In this document: in pieces, positions 49,538 to 58,428 of the stretch
Position numbering within the stretch: the first letter of the stretch is position 1
Layout: the number at the start of each line of letters is the position of its first letter
Source of the DNA: an uncultured Ectothiorhodospiraceae bacterium
GTDB taxonomy: Bacteria; Pseudomonadota; Gammaproteobacteria; UBA6429; Thiohalophilaceae
DNA: 64,000 nucleotides
Reading direction: 5' to 3'
Assembly: GCA_947259575.1 (NCBI GenBank)
Contig: CAMYMU010000068.1
Span: forward strand, 1-64,000
The notes under the pieces: model-generated
Seen by the model: the letters and a program-made list of their open reading frames with translations, nothing else
Told to the model about the DNA's origin: nothing
Databases searched by the model: none
Translations under genes and position numbers: made by a program

Positions 49538-50146
49538 ATGCAGTATCAATCAATACAACTTGCACATTATCCTGACCAGAAACAGACCTGGCCCAAGGAG
49601 GGTCGGCATATACTTGCACAATATGATGATGACTCCGTTATTGTCTATCAGGCATATCGACCTGCGATCGGTTTATATGCTGCTGAGCATCAGTATTTTG
49701 GTGGTGAGTTTAGACTAAATCGTATGAGCTGGATCAAACCAAATTTTTTATGGATGATGTACCGAAGCGACTGGGCTCGCACTCAGGGACAGGAAGTGGT
49801 GTTAGCGATAAGACTACATCGATCATTTTTTGATGAAGTGTTGTCACTTGCGGTTCCTTCCAGTTTTGATAACAACTTATATAAAACAGCGGAAGAGTGG
49901 AAACGCGCGGTTCGAAAATCAGAGGTGAGATTACAATGGGATCCGGATCATGCGCCCTCTGGTGGTAAATGTATCCGCCGCGCAATTCAACTGGGTCTTC
50001 GCGGTAAGTTACTGGAAAAATATAGCCGCGACGCCATTATTGAAATTATTAACGTCACAGAACTGGTTCACCAGTATAGCCCTTATGCCCGCAAACCCTA
50101 TGAGGGTCTCTACACGCCGATGGAAAAAGTGTATCCGGGAAAATAG
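49538..50146 (+). CDS. DUF4291 family protein
   Basis: A 202-aa protein matching DUF4291: DSVIVYQAYRPAIGLYAAEHQYFGG, RMSWIKPNFLWMMYRSDWA, EVVLAIRLHRSFFDEVL and a C-terminal IIEIINVTELV. The family has no proven function to my knowledge. It ends an operon of NAD-related genes, 3 bp after the NAD-kinase-like gene. An NAD- or ADP-ribose-dependent reaction is a guess from context. Confidence 0.8.
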   Translation: MQYQSIQLAHYPDQKQTWPKEGRHILAQYDDDSVIVYQAYRPAIGLYAAEHQYFGGEFRLNRMSWIKPNFLWMMYRSDWARTQGQEVVLAIRLHRSFFDEVLSLAVPSSFDNNLYKTAEEWKRAVRKSEVRLQWDPDHAPSGGKCIRRAIQLGLRGKLLEKYSRDAIIEIINVTELVHQYSPYARKPYEGLYTPMEKVYPGK

Positions 50147-50187
50147 AGAGCAAATTGAGAACTTGGAGACAGAATGACAAACTAGAG

Positions 50188-50216
50188 TTTAAGATGGTAG
50201 CGAGGGGGAGACTTGA
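50188..50216 (-). repeat. Duplicated 3' end of tRNA-Met
   Basis: 29 bp identical to 50358-50386, exactly 170 bp away. It comprises the 3' acceptor strand, CCA and part of the T-arm of tRNA-Met plus a few downstream bases. Weaker similarity continues about 30 bp further. The layout (tRNA 3' end repeated 170 bp downstream) parallels the 178-bp tyrT repeats of E. coli. Confidence 0.8.
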
Positions 50217-50283
50217 CCATTTTGCATGGAGCAAAATGGGACAGCGAAGCTGCCCGCAGGGTGGCGCACACGGAAGTGCGCCA
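50217..50283. repeat. Hairpin repeat, copy C (downstream of tRNA-Met)
   Basis: Three hairpins: CCATTTTG-catggag-CAAAATGG (50217-50239), a CAGC/GCTG stem (50242-50252) and TGGCGCAC-acggaa-GTGCGCCA (50262-50283). The first matches copy B in stem composition and GGAG loop. It lies between the tRNA-Met gene and its duplicated 3' end. Confidence 0.65.
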
Positions 50284-50364
50284 TCAACTCGACCGAAGCA
50301 TTAAATCAGTGAGGTCGGGCAAGTTTATAGCTTAGAAATAGAATGATGATATAGGGTTTTAAGA

Positions 50365-50441
50365 TGGTAGCGAGGGGGAGACTTGAACTCCCGACCTCAG
50401 CATTATGAATGCTGCGCTCTAACCAGCTGAGCTACCTCGCC
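50365..50441 (-). tRNA. tRNA-Met(CAU), elongator
   Basis: Canonical cloverleaf: acceptor GGCGAGG/CCTCGCT (G1-U72), anticodon loop CTCATAA region with stem GCATT/AATGC, T-loop TTCAAGT, CCA encoded. Unlike the array tRNAs it is close to the usual gammaproteobacterial consensus, so it is the cell's ordinary gene. Confidence 0.93.
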
Positions 50442-50603
50442 ATAAGCTACCCCGTTGTATGTTCGGGGAAGCCGCGCATTCTCGGTTTTAGGCCCGGTTT
50501 TGTCAAGTTTTTAGGCTGTGTTCCAATCCCATCTCAAATGCCAGGCAGACATATAAGTGCTTGTTCGTATTGAAAATTTTGCTGTTTTTGCCTATGCTGG
50601 GGG

Positions 50604-51491
50604 ATGACTAATTCACTTGATTGGCCGCAGGAAGCGGCCCTACGTTCTGAGCTCAGCCAACGTTGGCTGCAGCCTGAATCTAATATCTGTCTGGATTTTC
50701 ATGGTGACCCGGTTACAGCCGGCCTGGTGGTGTTCTCAGATGGAAACCACCACATGGCGCTAGAGGCCAGCGTAAAGCGCTTTGTTAAGCAGCACCCAGA
50801 AGTAGTGGATATCTTCTATGCCACTACCCCACCGGGTGTCATTGTTAATCTGTTAAAAAATGGCCAGTTAGTGCTGGGCAATTTGAGCCTTTCGCGGCTA
50901 CCTAATGTCTTTATTAGCCCCCCAGATATTCTGGATAAGTTGCAGGCAGACGGTTACCTCGCCTCACACCGTGCTTTTATGCAGAGTAAGGGCAATGCAT
51001 TACTCGTTCGCAAAAGTAACCCAAAGAATATTCAATCGGTGGCTGATCTGCTGCGAGAGGATGTCCGCTTATTCATTTCCAATCCTGTCACTGAAAGAGC
51101 TAGTTATGAAGTCTATGAACAAGCACTATTGAATCAGAGCATAGAACAAAAGATTAGCGAAGCGGCAATAAAGGATTTGCTCAACAAACCTTCTGATCGT
51201 CTGATCAACGGTAAGCGTATTCACCACCGTGAGGCGCCGCAATGCTTATTTGATGACAAAGCTGATGTAGCGATTATTTATCATCATCTTGCCTTGCGCT
51301 ATACCCGCATCTTCCCGGAGCACTTTGAGTTCATTCCACTTGGTAATGATGATACGAGTGTGACAAATACTTATCATATAGGCCTGCTCGGTGACGGTGG
51401 CAGGTGGGGACAGCAATTTCATGACTTCATGTTCAGCGACGAGGTAATAGAACTATACATAGAACATGGGCTGCAGCGACCAATTAAATAA
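50604..51491 (+). CDS. ModA/PstS-like binding-fold protein without signal peptide
   Basis: A 295-aa protein with the pattern of type II periplasmic binding proteins (FSDGNHHMALEASVKRFVKQHPEV, GNALLVRKSNPKNIQSVADLL, ADVAIIYHHLALRY). No signal peptide is visible, so it is probably cytoplasmic. It may bind an oxyanion such as molybdate. Monocistronic, bounded by the hairpin at 51499-51518. Confidence 0.65.
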   Translation: MTNSLDWPQEAALRSELSQRWLQPESNICLDFHGDPVTAGLVVFSDGNHHMALEASVKRFVKQHPEVVDIFYATTPPGVIVNLLKNGQLVLGNLSLSRLPNVFISPPDILDKLQADGYLASHRAFMQSKGNALLVRKSNPKNIQSVADLLREDVRLFISNPVTERASYEVYEQALLNQSIEQKISEAAIKDLLNKPSDRLINGKRIHHREAPQCLFDDKADVAIIYHHLALRYTRIFPEHFEFIPLGNDDTSVTNTYHIGLLGDGGRWGQQFHDFMFSDEVIELYIEHGLQRPIK

Positions 51492-51493
51492 CC

Positions 51494-51518
51494 GAAAAAA
51501 AACGCCACCCGAAGGTGG
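51494..51518 (-). terminator. Rho-independent terminator of the tct operon
   Basis: On the minus strand GCCACC-ttcg-GGTGGC is followed by a run of eight T, about 35 bp after the stop of the DUF3604 gene. Confidence 0.85.
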
Positions 51519-51550
51519 CATGTAACGGAAGAGAACGAGGAAATCTATAA

Positions 51551-53941
51551 TTATTTTTTGAATGTCATAAAAAGTGCCGATGTCCAGATTTTTGCATCAT
51601 CGACCTGACGCGCCACAACATAAACAGGGCGATGACCGTGTGGTCCGTTCTTAGGCGCGACTTCAAAGTTACCGGTCACTTCACGCGGCGCAGCAGAATC
51701 GCTCATTCGCTCCATCGCCAGGAACATTTCTACACCGGGTAAGTCTTTCTTCAAGCGTGCAGCCTCGAGTAACTCTGCACCGGTAAACTCCCAGGTAAAG
51801 GTTGGACAGTGAACAAAAGGATTACCTTTTAATGGATCACCGACCTTGACATAACCGTCGATGGTACCTTCGATCTTTATTTTGGCTGTCGCCAAGTGTG
51901 AAACATCCATTTCAATCGCATCTACGTCACCGTAGGTGTCACTCTTGAAACCAATCGTGGTTGCTGTTTCGCGCCAGCAGGTTTCTTCCTTGTGTTCAAA
52001 ACCCAGGCCTTCAAATTCATTGATGACGGCATCGATAATGGTGATCTTGCCTTTCCATACTGCCCAGCGATAACGATCCTTAATACGCGCACCACCCCAG
52101 CGGAAACGAATCTTGCGTTCTGAATAACCTAGTTCTTCCTGCAGGTCACGCCGCCAGAACTCGCCGTCCTGATCGTATGCCACTAGCTCATCCCAGCCGG
52201 CATCGCCAAGGAAACGATAATTTACCTGTGCCGCACCCTTATGTTCGAATTCGTCACCCATGATGTGCTTGCCGCAACTTATCAAACCAAAGGTCCGCTC
52301 ACCGGTTGAAGCAAAGGTATGACGTTCGCGCAATGCTACACCAATCGCCTTGCGTGATAACTCGGGTGAGATGACACCAGAGATGCCCCCTTTGGTTCCG
52401 AAGACCGCGGTACCTGGTACACCACCACCACAACGACCACGGTGTTCGTCACCGGCCATACTCGCACCGATTTTATAACCACGTTCCATTGCATCCTGAT
52501 ATAACCAACCAAAGTGGCCCCAGGCAGAACCGATCTCGACTAATTTTTCCAGCTCAGGATGATGCCAGTCCATAAGACAACGACGACCGCCGACGTGAGG
52601 CGTTAACAAATGACCTTCTGGGTCATGGGCATAAGCGGCCCATAGTTCTTCTAATGGCCAGGCGCCGGGAATGGCTTCGGTCGTACCTGAGTCTTCGTTC
52701 CAGTCAACCGATCGTACGTGCGTTCCATCTTTCAGGAACGGGAACTCCGGCTCATCATCATGCAGGAAGATAACGTTATGGTCACCACCGGCACAGGAGC
52801 TACCACACCATTCCGTTCCCGGATAGGCGACGAACTCACCATCTTTAGTGATCTCACGAATCAGTTCAACTGTCTTTTTCCAACGCTCGGTGGTGATATT
52901 AAAATCATTGTGCGCAAAGGCCAGTACATCCAGGCCTGTGACATCACGACCATAGTTCAAGTTATAACTCGTCGAGTTGGTGCCGACGGTATCTTCTGAA
53001 TGCACATGCAGGTCGGTATAAAAGATCCGAGGGAAATCTAATTCTTTATCGATCGTCACATAAAAGGTATGTGGTTTGACCGCGGGGTGATCAGGCATGG
53101 TTGCACTGACGACTAGCTCACCGGGTTTATCGGTCGGCATGTCTTCCAGTAGTTGCACGGACCAGCCTTCTTTAGGCAAGGTAATGTCTTTTTTATAACA
53201 CTCCTTGCCATCCAGGGTAGCGGTTATATACACTTTATCCGCACGTGACCAACAGGTGTTACCCCATTCATCTTCAGCACGAATACGCAAAGGAATTTTT
53301 TCTCCCTGCTTAACCAAACGCGAACCCGCCCATTGCAATAGTGCAGGTACTCCCGGTTTGATATTGATAGTCAGATCAGGCTCAACTGCAGCAAAGCGTG
53401 AAGTACCTAAGGGATCTGCATAACAACGGAACTTAAAGAATTCTTCCGTGAAAGTTTGCACGCGGGTACCGGGTCCGCCAAAGCGACGATCGCCCATACG
53501 TATAACAATTTTATCACCCGCTTTCAGGTAACCATCGTATGTATCGACGATAACGGCTTTTTGGAATGGTCTTTCGTGTCCTTTTTGATCAAACCGAACT
53601 GAAAGCTTTTGTACAGAAGCAGGACTTTGTCCTTCTACCGTTGGCGCCGCATGATATTCAGCAGAGACATAGTTCGCAGCTTTTGGATCAGTGGTCTGAA
53701 ATAACTCCCAGTCTGAATAAAAACGGAAGGTTGCCTTGAACCATGAGCCATCAGCCATACCAGATTGACCGAGGGTGTACACAATAATGACTTCATGCCA
53801 TGAGCCGGCAATCATCTCTTCGGTGTTACAGCTAACCGAGCCAAGAAATGGCATGTCTTTGGTCTTTGCATATAACCCCACCGGTGCAGTATATGAATCG
53901 CCTAGTTTTTCTTTCAACTCTGCGTCAGTCATTTTTTTCAT
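51551..53941 (-). CDS. DUF3604 domain protein (PHP-like metallohydrolase)
   Basis: A 796-aa protein. The central part contains YTDLHVHSEDTVG, a PHP-type metal-binding motif, then AFAHNDFNIT, YPGTEWCG, DHNVIFLHDDEPEF and ASMAGDEHRGRCGG, all typical of DUF3604. No signal peptide. It is the last gene of an operon with TctC, TctB and TctA, so it may process the carboxylate that the transporter imports. Reaction unknown. Confidence 0.82.
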   Translation of the reverse strand: MKKMTDAELKEKLGDSYTAPVGLYAKTKDMPFLGSVSCNTEEMIAGSWHEVIIVYTLGQSGMADGSWFKATFRFYSDWELFQTTDPKAANYVSAEYHAAPTVEGQSPASVQKLSVRFDQKGHERPFQKAVIVDTYDGYLKAGDKIVIRMGDRRFGGPGTRVQTFTEEFFKFRCYADPLGTSRFAAVEPDLTINIKPGVPALLQWAGSRLVKQGEKIPLRIRAEDEWGNTCWSRADKVYITATLDGKECYKKDITLPKEGWSVQLLEDMPTDKPGELVVSATMPDHPAVKPHTFYVTIDKELDFPRIFYTDLHVHSEDTVGTNSTSYNLNYGRDVTGLDVLAFAHNDFNITTERWKKTVELIREITKDGEFVAYPGTEWCGSSCAGGDHNVIFLHDDEPEFPFLKDGTHVRSVDWNEDSGTTEAIPGAWPLEELWAAYAHDPEGHLLTPHVGGRRCLMDWHHPELEKLVEIGSAWGHFGWLYQDAMERGYKIGASMAGDEHRGRCGGGVPGTAVFGTKGGISGVISPELSRKAIGVALRERHTFASTGERTFGLISCGKHIMGDEFEHKGAAQVNYRFLGDAGWDELVAYDQDGEFWRRDLQEELGYSERKIRFRWGGARIKDRYRWAVWKGKITIIDAVINEFEGLGFEHKEETCWRETATTIGFKSDTYGDVDAIEMDVSHLATAKIKIEGTIDGYVKVGDPLKGNPFVHCPTFTWEFTGAELLEAARLKKDLPGVEMFLAMERMSDSAAPREVTGNFEVAPKNGPHGHRPVYVVARQVDDAKIWTSALFMTFKK

Positions 53942-53994
53942 AATGTTACCTCTTTAACTTTTATTCTTTGATTGCTTTAAGTCCAGGATTTCTT

Positions 53995-55539
53995 TCAGTC
54001 GGCTTTGTGCTGCCCCGCTGCTGCTGCCGCAGCTTCCACTCGTCTCTTGCGTCCAGCATTGATGCTCGTCCAGAAAGTACGCGCAATTACAAAGAGAGTA
54101 AGCACCATCAGCCCCATGGCTACGGGTCGTTGGAAGAACATGAAAGTATCATGCTCGGAAATGATGACCACCTGTTGCAGGGCACGCTCCCACTCTGGAG
54201 CCAGGATAAAACCAATCAGGAATGCCACGTAGGAGTAGTCGAACTTACGCATGAAATAACCGATGAAACCGAATGCGAGCATGATACCCACATCGAACAT
54301 CGACGACTTGCCCAGGTAGGCACCCATAATGCAGGTGAAGATTACGATCGGATACAGGATTAATGCCGGGATATTCACAGCCTTGCAAAAAAAGCGCAGT
54401 CCAAAGCGTCCAATCAACAATAAAAACAGACTGGCAAGTATCAGGCTACCGTAAATGCCATACATGAGTTGAGCATTTTCCTTAAACAGTAGTGGACCCG
54501 GTTGCATACCGTGGATCATGAACGCGCCCATCAACATAGCGGCAGCCAGGTTACCGGGTATGCCCAGAACGAACAGTGGAATCAGGCTGGATGCTACCAC
54601 TGAGCTATTGGCCGACTCGGACGCAGCAATGCCTTCGAGGCGCCCCTTACCAAATTCTTCTTTGTGCTTGGATCGCTTCATCGCCTGGTCATAAGACATG
54701 AACGACGCCACGGGTGCACCCAAGCCTGGCATCGCTCCCACACCAATACCGATCAGACTACCCCGCAATAGTGTTTTGATGTTGGCAAAGAATTCCTTGA
54801 ACGACAGCAATCGATCTTCAAGCTTCGATGAGAATTTAGTGGCTGCGTGTTCGCCAGCACCCTTGCCCACTAACTTTTCCAGTTGCAGCAGGATTTCCGA
54901 GAACGCTAGAAGACCAATCGCCACCGGAATCAACGACAAACCACTGCCGAACTGATAGACATCGAAAGTAAGCCTGGGCAAGGCGGTTACCGGCTCAGTA
55001 CCAATCAAGCCCAAAAGAATTCCGAACCCGGCGGCCATCAAACCACGAGAGATGGAAGTGGTACCTATACCGGCGATAACTGTCAGCGCTAGCGAAATCA
55101 ATGCAAAGATTTCCGACGGGCCCATGAACAAGGCAACCGCGGCAAGAGGAGCGGCAATTAAAATTAACACCACCGTTGAGATAAAGTCGCCGGCCACTGA
55201 ACTATACAAGGCCATGCGAAGTGCCTTTTCACCCTTCCCCTGCTGGGTGAGCGGATAACCATCCCAGGAGGTCGCCGCCGCCTCGGGTGTGCCTGGCGTG
55301 CGTAAAAGTACAGCCGACACCGCACCACCGAAAAAAGCGCCCTTGTTCAATCCCACCAGGAAGCCAATCGCAGCGAGTGGTGTCATGTAATAAGTAATCG
55401 GGATAAAAAGCGCAATGGCCATAGGACCATTGATCCCAGGGATAGCTCCAATCATCACCCCGATAGTAACGCCCAGAAGTAGGAACATCAGGCTGTTAAT
55501 TGAAATGGAGTCCATAAGCCCCGCGATGATCATTTCCAT
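53995..55539 (-). CDS. tctA: Tripartite tricarboxylate transporter permease TctA
   Basis: A 514-aa membrane protein with about 12 helices. Signatures are LLGVTIGVMIGAIPGINGPMAIALFIP near the N-terminus, GAVSAVLLRTPGTPEAAATSWDGYPL, and GVGAMPGLGAPVASFMSYDQA, plus FVLGIPGNLAAAMLMGA. It is the large permease subunit of TTT systems, which take up carboxylates by ion symport. Confidence 0.93.
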   Translation of the reverse strand: MEMIIAGLMDSISINSLMFLLLGVTIGVMIGAIPGINGPMAIALFIPITYYMTPLAAIGFLVGLNKGAFFGGAVSAVLLRTPGTPEAAATSWDGYPLTQQGKGEKALRMALYSSVAGDFISTVVLILIAAPLAAVALFMGPSEIFALISLALTVIAGIGTTSISRGLMAAGFGILLGLIGTEPVTALPRLTFDVYQFGSGLSLIPVAIGLLAFSEILLQLEKLVGKGAGEHAATKFSSKLEDRLLSFKEFFANIKTLLRGSLIGIGVGAMPGLGAPVASFMSYDQAMKRSKHKEEFGKGRLEGIAASESANSSVVASSLIPLFVLGIPGNLAAAMLMGAFMIHGMQPGPLLFKENAQLMYGIYGSLILASLFLLLIGRFGLRFFCKAVNIPALILYPIVIFTCIMGAYLGKSSMFDVGIMLAFGFIGYFMRKFDYSYVAFLIGFILAPEWERALQQVVIISEHDTFMFFQRPVAMGLMVLTLFVIARTFWTSINAGRKRRVEAAAAAAGQHKAD

Positions 55540-55584
55540 AGTTTTTTTATTTTCCGCTGCTTGGTTTTATTATTCGAAGATCAA

Positions 55585-56103
55585 TTATTCAAAAATTTGA
55601 GGGCCCGGCACTGGTACACCAAATCCGTAGCGCATGATGATATAGAGCACCGCCGTCAGGGTGATCGACACAAGGATCGACTGCAGCCACTTGCGACTAC
55701 CAATGAAATATTGCAGGACCATCAGGAATGCGAAAGATGCCAGCATATAACCTATGTATTCAATCGCCACGACCAGAAGCACGCACGGAATCATGATGCG
55801 CGCAAGATGGTATAAATTGACCCGACCTACCTGGGTAAAACCATCACCGTCTTCCAGATCTTCAGAAAATTCACTTTCCTCTTTTGGTAAAGTTTTTTTC
55901 GTAAATAGAGAAATAGCGACGGTTACCATAGAAAGGATCGCCATAAACAGCATAACGCCAACTGCCACATTCGGAACCAGTGCCGGCGAGGCGCCGTATC
56001 CGGGATAGGCGGGTGTATAGGTGGGAATGGCCCAGGTAAAAAGCACTATGCTAAATACGATGATCAGCAGGTAGGCGATCATGTCTCTTGTTATTCTTGT
56101 CAC
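55585..56103 (-). CDS. tctB: Tripartite tricarboxylate transporter TctB
   Basis: A 172-aa small membrane subunit with four helices, starting at GTG 56101-56103 behind GAGAGGAAA. An in-frame ATG at 56190 would add 29 hydrophilic residues read from the intergenic region. The pattern (AWAIPTYTPAYPGYGASPALVPNVAV region, C-terminal ILVSITLTAVLYIIMRYGFGVPVPG) is typical of TctB. Confidence 0.88.
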   Translation of the reverse strand: MTRITRDMIAYLLIIVFSIVLFTWAIPTYTPAYPGYGASPALVPNVAVGVMLFMAILSMVTVAISLFTKKTLPKEESEFSEDLEDGDGFTQVGRVNLYHLARIMIPCVLLVVAIEYIGYMLASFAFLMVLQYFIGSRKWLQSILVSITLTAVLYIIMRYGFGVPVPGPQIFE

Positions 56104-56208
56104 TTGTTTTTCCTCTCTCCCACAGTCTTGTTTTGGAAATATTTGGGGAGCGATGCCACCGGACTGGATAGGACTCCAGGCCGGTGACAATCAACTAATC
56201 AATAAAGC

Positions 56209-57147
56209 TTATTTATTTTTTGCTTGCTTACCGAAGGCTACAAACAAGTCTTTCGCTGTCTTGTCGGCGTGTGTTTCACCCCATGACACGGGTCGCATGA
56301 GTAGATTAGCCGTGATGAAGTTCTGGGTTTCTTTGTCATTCGCTAAATTATTAGCTGCAGCAAGAAGTTTAGCTTTTGCTTTCTTATCCAGACCTTTTGG
56401 AGCAACCAGTGCAACGATCATTTCTACCTGTTCATCGTAACCCTGTTCGCGCAAAGTAGGCACATCAGGAATCGGCGGTAGACGGTTACCTAAGGCTGCG
56501 GCGATTAATTTGATAGAGCCGGCTTCTACATGTTTGTAAAGAATAGCGCCCACATAACCAACGTCAGCGTGACCACCAGTTACCGCTTTAATCACTGAAG
56601 GACCACCTTTGGAAGGGATCAGTGACAGCTTCACACCTTCTTTCTTGGCAATACGTGTAATCGCGTCGCGATCATCGGCACCGTGGAACATGGCAACCAT
56701 GGCCTTGTTGTTTTTCTTATGCCATGCAAAGGCTTCTTTCAGCGTTTTCCAGGGCTTGTCGGCTTTGGAAATAAAACCGCTAGAGTTCAGCGCTACCAGA
56801 GTCAGGTAGTCAAAGTCTTCTGGCTTATAGATCAACTTGGCGTGATGTGGTGCGTAGGTATACGCGGTCAATGAGGTAACGCCGATGGTGTAACCGTCAC
56901 CTTTGGCTTTGCTGAGCTCGGTTGCCATCACGGTACCGTGTGATCCGGTCACGTTCTTAACGTTAATGGGCTGACCTAGAATCTTGCTCATCCGCTGGGC
57001 GAGGCCACGTGTCAGGCGGTCGATCTGGGCACCTGGCTGGGTCATGGTCATGAAAGTAATGGGGCGACTCGGGTAATCCGCTGCACTGACACTAACAGTC
57101 ATTATGGCCATCAACAGGCCAAGTCCTAGTTTAAATATTTTTCTCAT
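56209..57147 (-). CDS. tctC: Tripartite tricarboxylate transporter binding protein TctC
   Basis: A 312-aa periplasmic receptor (Bug/TctC family) with signal peptide ending VSVSA. Start ATG 57147 follows GGAGAA by 6 bases. Family features are YPSRPITFMTMTQPGAQIDRLTRGLA near the mature N-terminus and the VGYVGAILYKH and DVPTLREQGYD segments. First gene of the operon tctC-tctB-tctA-DUF3604. Ligand unknown. Confidence 0.92.
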   Translation of the reverse strand: MRKIFKLGLGLLMAIMTVSVSAADYPSRPITFMTMTQPGAQIDRLTRGLAQRMSKILGQPINVKNVTGSHGTVMATELSKAKGDGYTIGVTSLTAYTYAPHHAKLIYKPEDFDYLTLVALNSSGFISKADKPWKTLKEAFAWHKKNNKAMVAMFHGADDRDAITRIAKKEGVKLSLIPSKGGPSVIKAVTGGHADVGYVGAILYKHVEAGSIKLIAAALGNRLPPIPDVPTLREQGYDEQVEMIVALVAPKGLDKKAKAKLLAAANNLANDKETQNFITANLLMRPVSWGETHADKTAKDLFVAFGKQAKNK

Positions 57148-57153
57148 CGTCAC

Positions 57154-57614
57154 TTCTCCTTGTTTTAGATAATTTTTAAACGTCTACTATTATGTTTTAT
57201 CCGGCCTTAAATTTAAGGAACGGTCTTTTATTTACCTTACAAACTACTAATACGAGTTGGCAGAGTTGTCTGCCTCAAAAGAATTCGTCTGGGTAACACA
57301 AAGCTCCAGACCATTATGGAAATAGATAATTTACTACCGTAAATATTATGCAGGCTTTCAAAAAGGAGGTATTCACTTCCAATACGCTTAAAAGCAGTCA
57401 CATAACCTCCTCACGATTGTGTCATTCCGTAAAAACTAATCTGTAAATCAGCTACTTATATCCATATTAAACATTTACTTCTATTTATGGACTTTACAAA
57501 CCGAACTGGTATTCTATCCAGACGCAAGGATTAGTCTGTCGTATAGACGACAGTTGCACAAAAATAGTTATTAACTAAATAACAATAAAATTATTTACTA
57601 AAATGGGGGCGTAA
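57154..57614. other. Intergenic control region of tct operon and Crp/Fnr gene
   Basis: About 460 bp, A/T-rich, holding the divergent promoters. An 18-bp perfect palindrome (57536-57553) lies about 60 bp before the Crp/Fnr start. No ORF is supported. Confidence 0.5.
57536..57553. promoter_or_regulatory. Palindromic operator upstream of the Crp/Fnr gene
   Basis: CTGTCGT-atag-ACGACAG is a perfect 7-bp inverted repeat with a 4-bp centre, a size suited to a dimeric regulator. It does not match the FNR consensus TTGAT-N4-ATCAA. It is more likely a site for the adjacent regulator or for another factor. Confidence 0.5.
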
Positions 57615-58319
57615 ATGGAACACGCTGCAAATTTTTTACCTTATAGCTTTGCCGATCAGCTCAAACCATCTGAAATTAGAAACATTGAGTCGATTGCGCA
57701 TGAATATCGCTTTCGAAAAGGTGAGCATATCTTTCAAGCCGATCAGTCCGACCAATCAGTCTATATAGTTATAAGTGGCAAAGTAAAAATCTCACGGATC
57801 TCTCAACTAGGGCAGGAGCTCATTCAGTGGTTTTGCATGTCTGGTGATATTTTTGGCATATCAGGTGAAAACAACATCACGAATAGTATCTATGCAAAAG
57901 CGCTGTCTGACTGTGTTGTATTGCGCGTCAATAAACATGCGTTTAATCAGCTAATGCTAGAAGAGCCACGCATCAGTTTACTGGTAATTGATAAGCTATC
58001 ATCTCGAATTCATACCCTGGGCGATATGATTTTGTATATGGCCAGCGATGATGCAAACACACGCTTTATAAAATTACTGCAGTATTTGTCGAAGAATTAT
58101 GGTGAACAAACTAAAGAAGGTATGTATATCGACATACCGACAACACATCAAGATATGGCCGATATGATTGGTGTCTGTCGACAGACCGTCTCAAATATAA
58201 TTGGTAAGTTAAAACGTGCAGGGGTGATCAGAATGGATCGCAATGGGATCCATATCGACAATCCGCAACATTTGAATAAACAAACGAGGGAACCACTGAA
58301 TCATTCCTTAAGTGGATGA
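57615..58319 (+). CDS. Crp/Fnr-family transcription regulator
   Basis: A 234-aa regulator with a cyclic-nucleotide-binding beta-barrel (about residues 12-130), a dimer helix and a C-terminal HTH (TTHQDMADMIGVCRQTVSNIIGKLKRAGVI). It lacks the N-terminal cysteine cluster of FNR, so an Fe-S oxygen sensor is unlikely. Divergent from the tct operon, which it may regulate. Confidence 0.85.
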   Translation: MEHAANFLPYSFADQLKPSEIRNIESIAHEYRFRKGEHIFQADQSDQSVYIVISGKVKISRISQLGQELIQWFCMSGDIFGISGENNITNSIYAKALSDCVVLRVNKHAFNQLMLEEPRISLLVIDKLSSRIHTLGDMILYMASDDANTRFIKLLQYLSKNYGEQTKEGMYIDIPTTHQDMADMIGVCRQTVSNIIGKLKRAGVIRMDRNGIHIDNPQHLNKQTREPLNHSLSG

Positions 58320-58421
58320 TGGCAAGGCAAAAAGGAATGAGAATGCGGAGTTTACACGTTAGTAAATGAGCAGTTCGAGGTACTTTTTAACGTAGCCAGC
58401 GCCGCTTAAGGAATGAATCAG
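58296..58421. repeat. MITE-like element with 20-bp terminal inverted repeats
   Basis: 58296-58315 and the reverse complement of 58402-58421 agree at 18 of 20 positions. They flank about 86 bp without a gene. The left end reaches into the last codons of the Crp/Fnr gene, which implies insertion at its 3' end. The size and ends suit a miniature inverted-repeat element, but no second copy is seen in this window. Confidence 0.5.
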
Positions 58422-58428
58422 GGATTCC

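Noticed and set aside
50188-50441. tRNA-Met as attachment site bounding an island that includes the NAD module and tRNA array
   Set aside because: Only two copies of the 3' end exist in the window and they are 170 bp apart, with no integrase. A large island with these ends is not supported.
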